Below, piece by piece: positions 13,773 through 15,222 of a stretch of 15,222 nucleotides of DNA. The stretch is taken from positions 1 through 15,222 of the forward strand of contig JAGQRA010000114.1 of NCBI GenBank assembly GCA_020425885.1, given 5' to 3'. Made by a program: the position numbers and the translations under genes. The notes beneath the pieces were generated by a model that made no database searches, was not told the origin of the DNA, and saw only the letters and a program-made list of their open reading frames with translations. This DNA comes from Planctomycetota bacterium (GTDB lineage: Bacteria > Planctomycetota > UBA1135 > UBA2386). Position 1 is the stretch's first letter. Each line of letters starts with the position of its first letter.

Positions 13773-15222
13773 ACGTCGGGCCGATCCTGTCACTGCCGCT
13801 GTCCGCACTCGCCGTCATCGGCGCCGCGGTCGGTCAGGCGCCGCAGGCAGCGCCGATCCTGCTGCACGCCTATCCCGCCCGCGTCACCCTCGACGACGGC
13901 TACGACAGCCACCGTCTGATCGCGATCCGGTCCGATCCCCAGGGACCGACGCACGATGTCAGCTCGCGGATCGAGGTCTCGTTCGCCCCCGCCGGCATCG
14001 CCGACTTCCACGACGGTCGCCTGTGGCCGCTGCGCGACGGCGAGACCACCGCCAGCGTGAGCTGTGACGGCCTGTCGGCCCGGGTCGAGGTGACGGTGCG
14101 CGGCGCCCGCAGCGCCCCGCCGGTGAGCTTCCGCAACGAGGTCATCCCGATCCTGACCCGCGCCGGTTGCAACTCAGGCGCCTGCCACGGCGCCGCGGCC
14201 GGCAAGAACGGCTGCGGCCTGACCCTGTTCGGCTTAGATCCGGCGAAGGATCATCGCGCCCTGACCCGCGACTACCGCGGCCGTCGCCTCGACTGCGCCG
14301 ACCCGGCCGCGAGCCTGATGTTGACCAAGCCGACCGGCGAGGTCCGCCACAAGGGTCGCAAGCGGCTGGAACCCGGCGGCCCGCAGTGGCAGACGCTGCA
14401 CGACTGGATCACCGATGGTGCGATCGACGACGGCGACGGCATCGAGCCGCTGGTCGCCCTGCGCGTCGAGCCGAACGAGCTCGTGCTGGCCGGGCCCGAG
14501 CGGCGCGCCGGCATCGTCGTCACCGCCGAGTACGCCGACGGCTCGCTGCGCGATGTCACCGACCTCGCCCTGATCTCGTCGAGCAATCCGACCTCGGCCA
14601 CCGTCGCCAACGGCAGCATCACCTCGGCGGCGCGCGGCGAGGCCTTCGTGCTGGCCCGCTTCGGGCACCTCGCGGCGGTGACCCAGGCGATCGTGCTCGC
14701 CGCGACCGAACCGTGGACCGCGCCGCCGATGACGGCGCACAACGAGATCGACGAACTGGTGCAGCAGAAGCTGCGCAAGCTGCGGCTGCGACCGGCGCCG
14801 CCCTGCGACGACGCGACGTTTCTGCGCCGCGTCTGCGTCGACGTCATCGGCCAGCTGCCGACCGTGGCCGAGGTGCGCGCCTTCCTCGCCGACGAATCGC
14901 CGGACAAGCGCGCCCGCATCACCGACGAGCTGCTGCGGCGCCCCGAGTTCGCCGATGTCTGGGCGATGACCTGGGCCGAGGTGCTGCGCATCGAGGCGGT
15001 CAACCTCGAGACCAAGGGCGTGCACGTCTTCACGCGCTGGCTGCGCGAGGAGCTCGCCGCCGGCACGCCGATCGACGCCATCGTGCGCGCCATGCTGACC
15101 GCGAGCGGCAGCGCGTTCGAGGTACCGGCGGCGAACTACTGGATCACCTCGCGCGATCCGAAGGTGCTGGCCGAGAACGCCGCCCAGACCTTCCTCGGCA
15201 TCCGCCTGCAGTGCGCGCAGTG
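13769..15222 (+). CDS. DUF1549 planctomycete cytochrome-like protein (partial)
   Basis: This frame is open to the window edge: 484 codons are visible and the 3' end is missing. The start overlaps the previous stop (ATGA). A signal peptide covers residues 1-24 (hydrophobic core at 5-20, cleavage near VGQA). Residues about 30-112 form an Ig-like domain. Residues about 118-228 resemble the planctomycete cytochrome-type domain, with a possible haem motif C134-x4-C139-H140 instead of the usual C-x2-C-H. Residues about 230-310 look like a BIG2-type Ig domain (AEYADGSLRDVT). DUF1549 starts near residue 325 (NEIDELVQQKL) and continues through RRVCVDVIGQLPT to LQCAQ at the edge. Full-length relatives carry DUF1553 further on; that part would lie outside. 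It probably acts outside the membrane together with the DUF1501 and PPC proteins. Electron transfer is an inference from the motif. Confidence 0.93.
   Translation, partial: MNVGPILSLPLSALAVIGAAVGQAPQAAPILLHAYPARVTLDDGYDSHRLIAIRSDPQGPTHDVSSRIEVSFAPAGIADFHDGRLWPLRDGETTASVSCDGLSARVEVTVRGARSAPPVSFRNEVIPILTRAGCNSGACHGAAAGKNGCGLTLFGLDPAKDHRALTRDYRGRRLDCADPAASLMLTKPTGEVRHKGRKRLEPGGPQWQTLHDWITDGAIDDGDGIEPLVALRVEPNELVLAGPERRAGIVVTAEYADGSLRDVTDLALISSSNPTSATVANGSITSAARGEAFVLARFGHLAAVTQAIVLAATEPWTAPPMTAHNEIDELVQQKLRKLRLRPAPPCDDATFLRRVCVDVIGQLPTVAEVRAFLADESPDKRARITDELLRRPEFADVWAMTWAEVLRIEAVNLETKGVHVFTRWLREELAAGTPIDAIVRAMLTASGSAFEVPAANYWITSRDPKVLAENAAQTFLGIRLQCAQ

Noticed and set aside
11688..13808. Long open frame of about 700 codons on the minus strand
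   Set aside because: It is exactly antisense to the PPC-domain gene, rich in Arg, Gly, Ala and His, and shows no domain motif; it is a high-GC artefact.

Overview
This is a gene-dense stretch of about 15.2 kb from a high-GC chromosome. It most likely comes from a member of the Planctomycetota. The reason is the right-hand end: a Tat-exported DUF1501 protein, a secreted protein with two pre-peptidase C-terminal (PPC)-like domains, and a DUF1549-type planctomycete cytochrome-like protein. Their stop and start codons overlap, and this grouping is a hallmark of the phylum. The large secreted protein at 1325-3592 ends in a module that I recall from many exported proteins of marine planctomycetes. 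I saw no mobile element, CRISPR array, rRNA or tRNA.

Layout. (1) 36-1133, plus strand: ychF, a universal OBG-family ATPase, followed by a weak hairpin. (2) 1325-3592, plus strand: a secreted protein of 755 residues with no recognised function. (3) 3605-3645: a strong GC-rich hairpin between convergent genes. (4) 9954 down to 3648, minus strand: six tightly packed genes in the order pheA, an aroA-aroK fusion, aroC, a YnbA-like CDP-alcohol phosphatidyltransferase, cdsA and a plsC-like acyltransferase. (5) 9955-10170: a divergent intergenic region. (6) 10171 to the window end, plus strand: the DUF1501, PPC and DUF1549 genes. The last one runs off the edge.

How the genes work together. The first three minus-strand genes encode five activities on three polypeptides: shikimate kinase, EPSP synthase, chorismate synthase, chorismate mutase and prephenate dehydratase. 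Together they take shikimate to phenylpyruvate. The last three encode a phospholipid module: an acyltransferase making phosphatidate, CDP-diacylglycerol synthase, and an enzyme that would transfer the phosphatidyl group to an alcohol. The two halves are 38 bases apart with no obvious terminator between them, so they may share a transcript. The plus-strand trio is translationally coupled (GTGA and ATGA overlaps). All three proteins carry export signals, so they probably act together outside the cytoplasmic membrane, but their reaction is unknown.

I did not find a clearly new defence or mobile system. The points most worth a second look are the AroA-AroK fusion, the joint aromatic and phospholipid operon, the degenerate allosteric motifs in PheA, the non-standard CDP-alcohol transferase and YchF motifs, the C-x4-C-H motif in the last gene, and the unassigned secreted protein.
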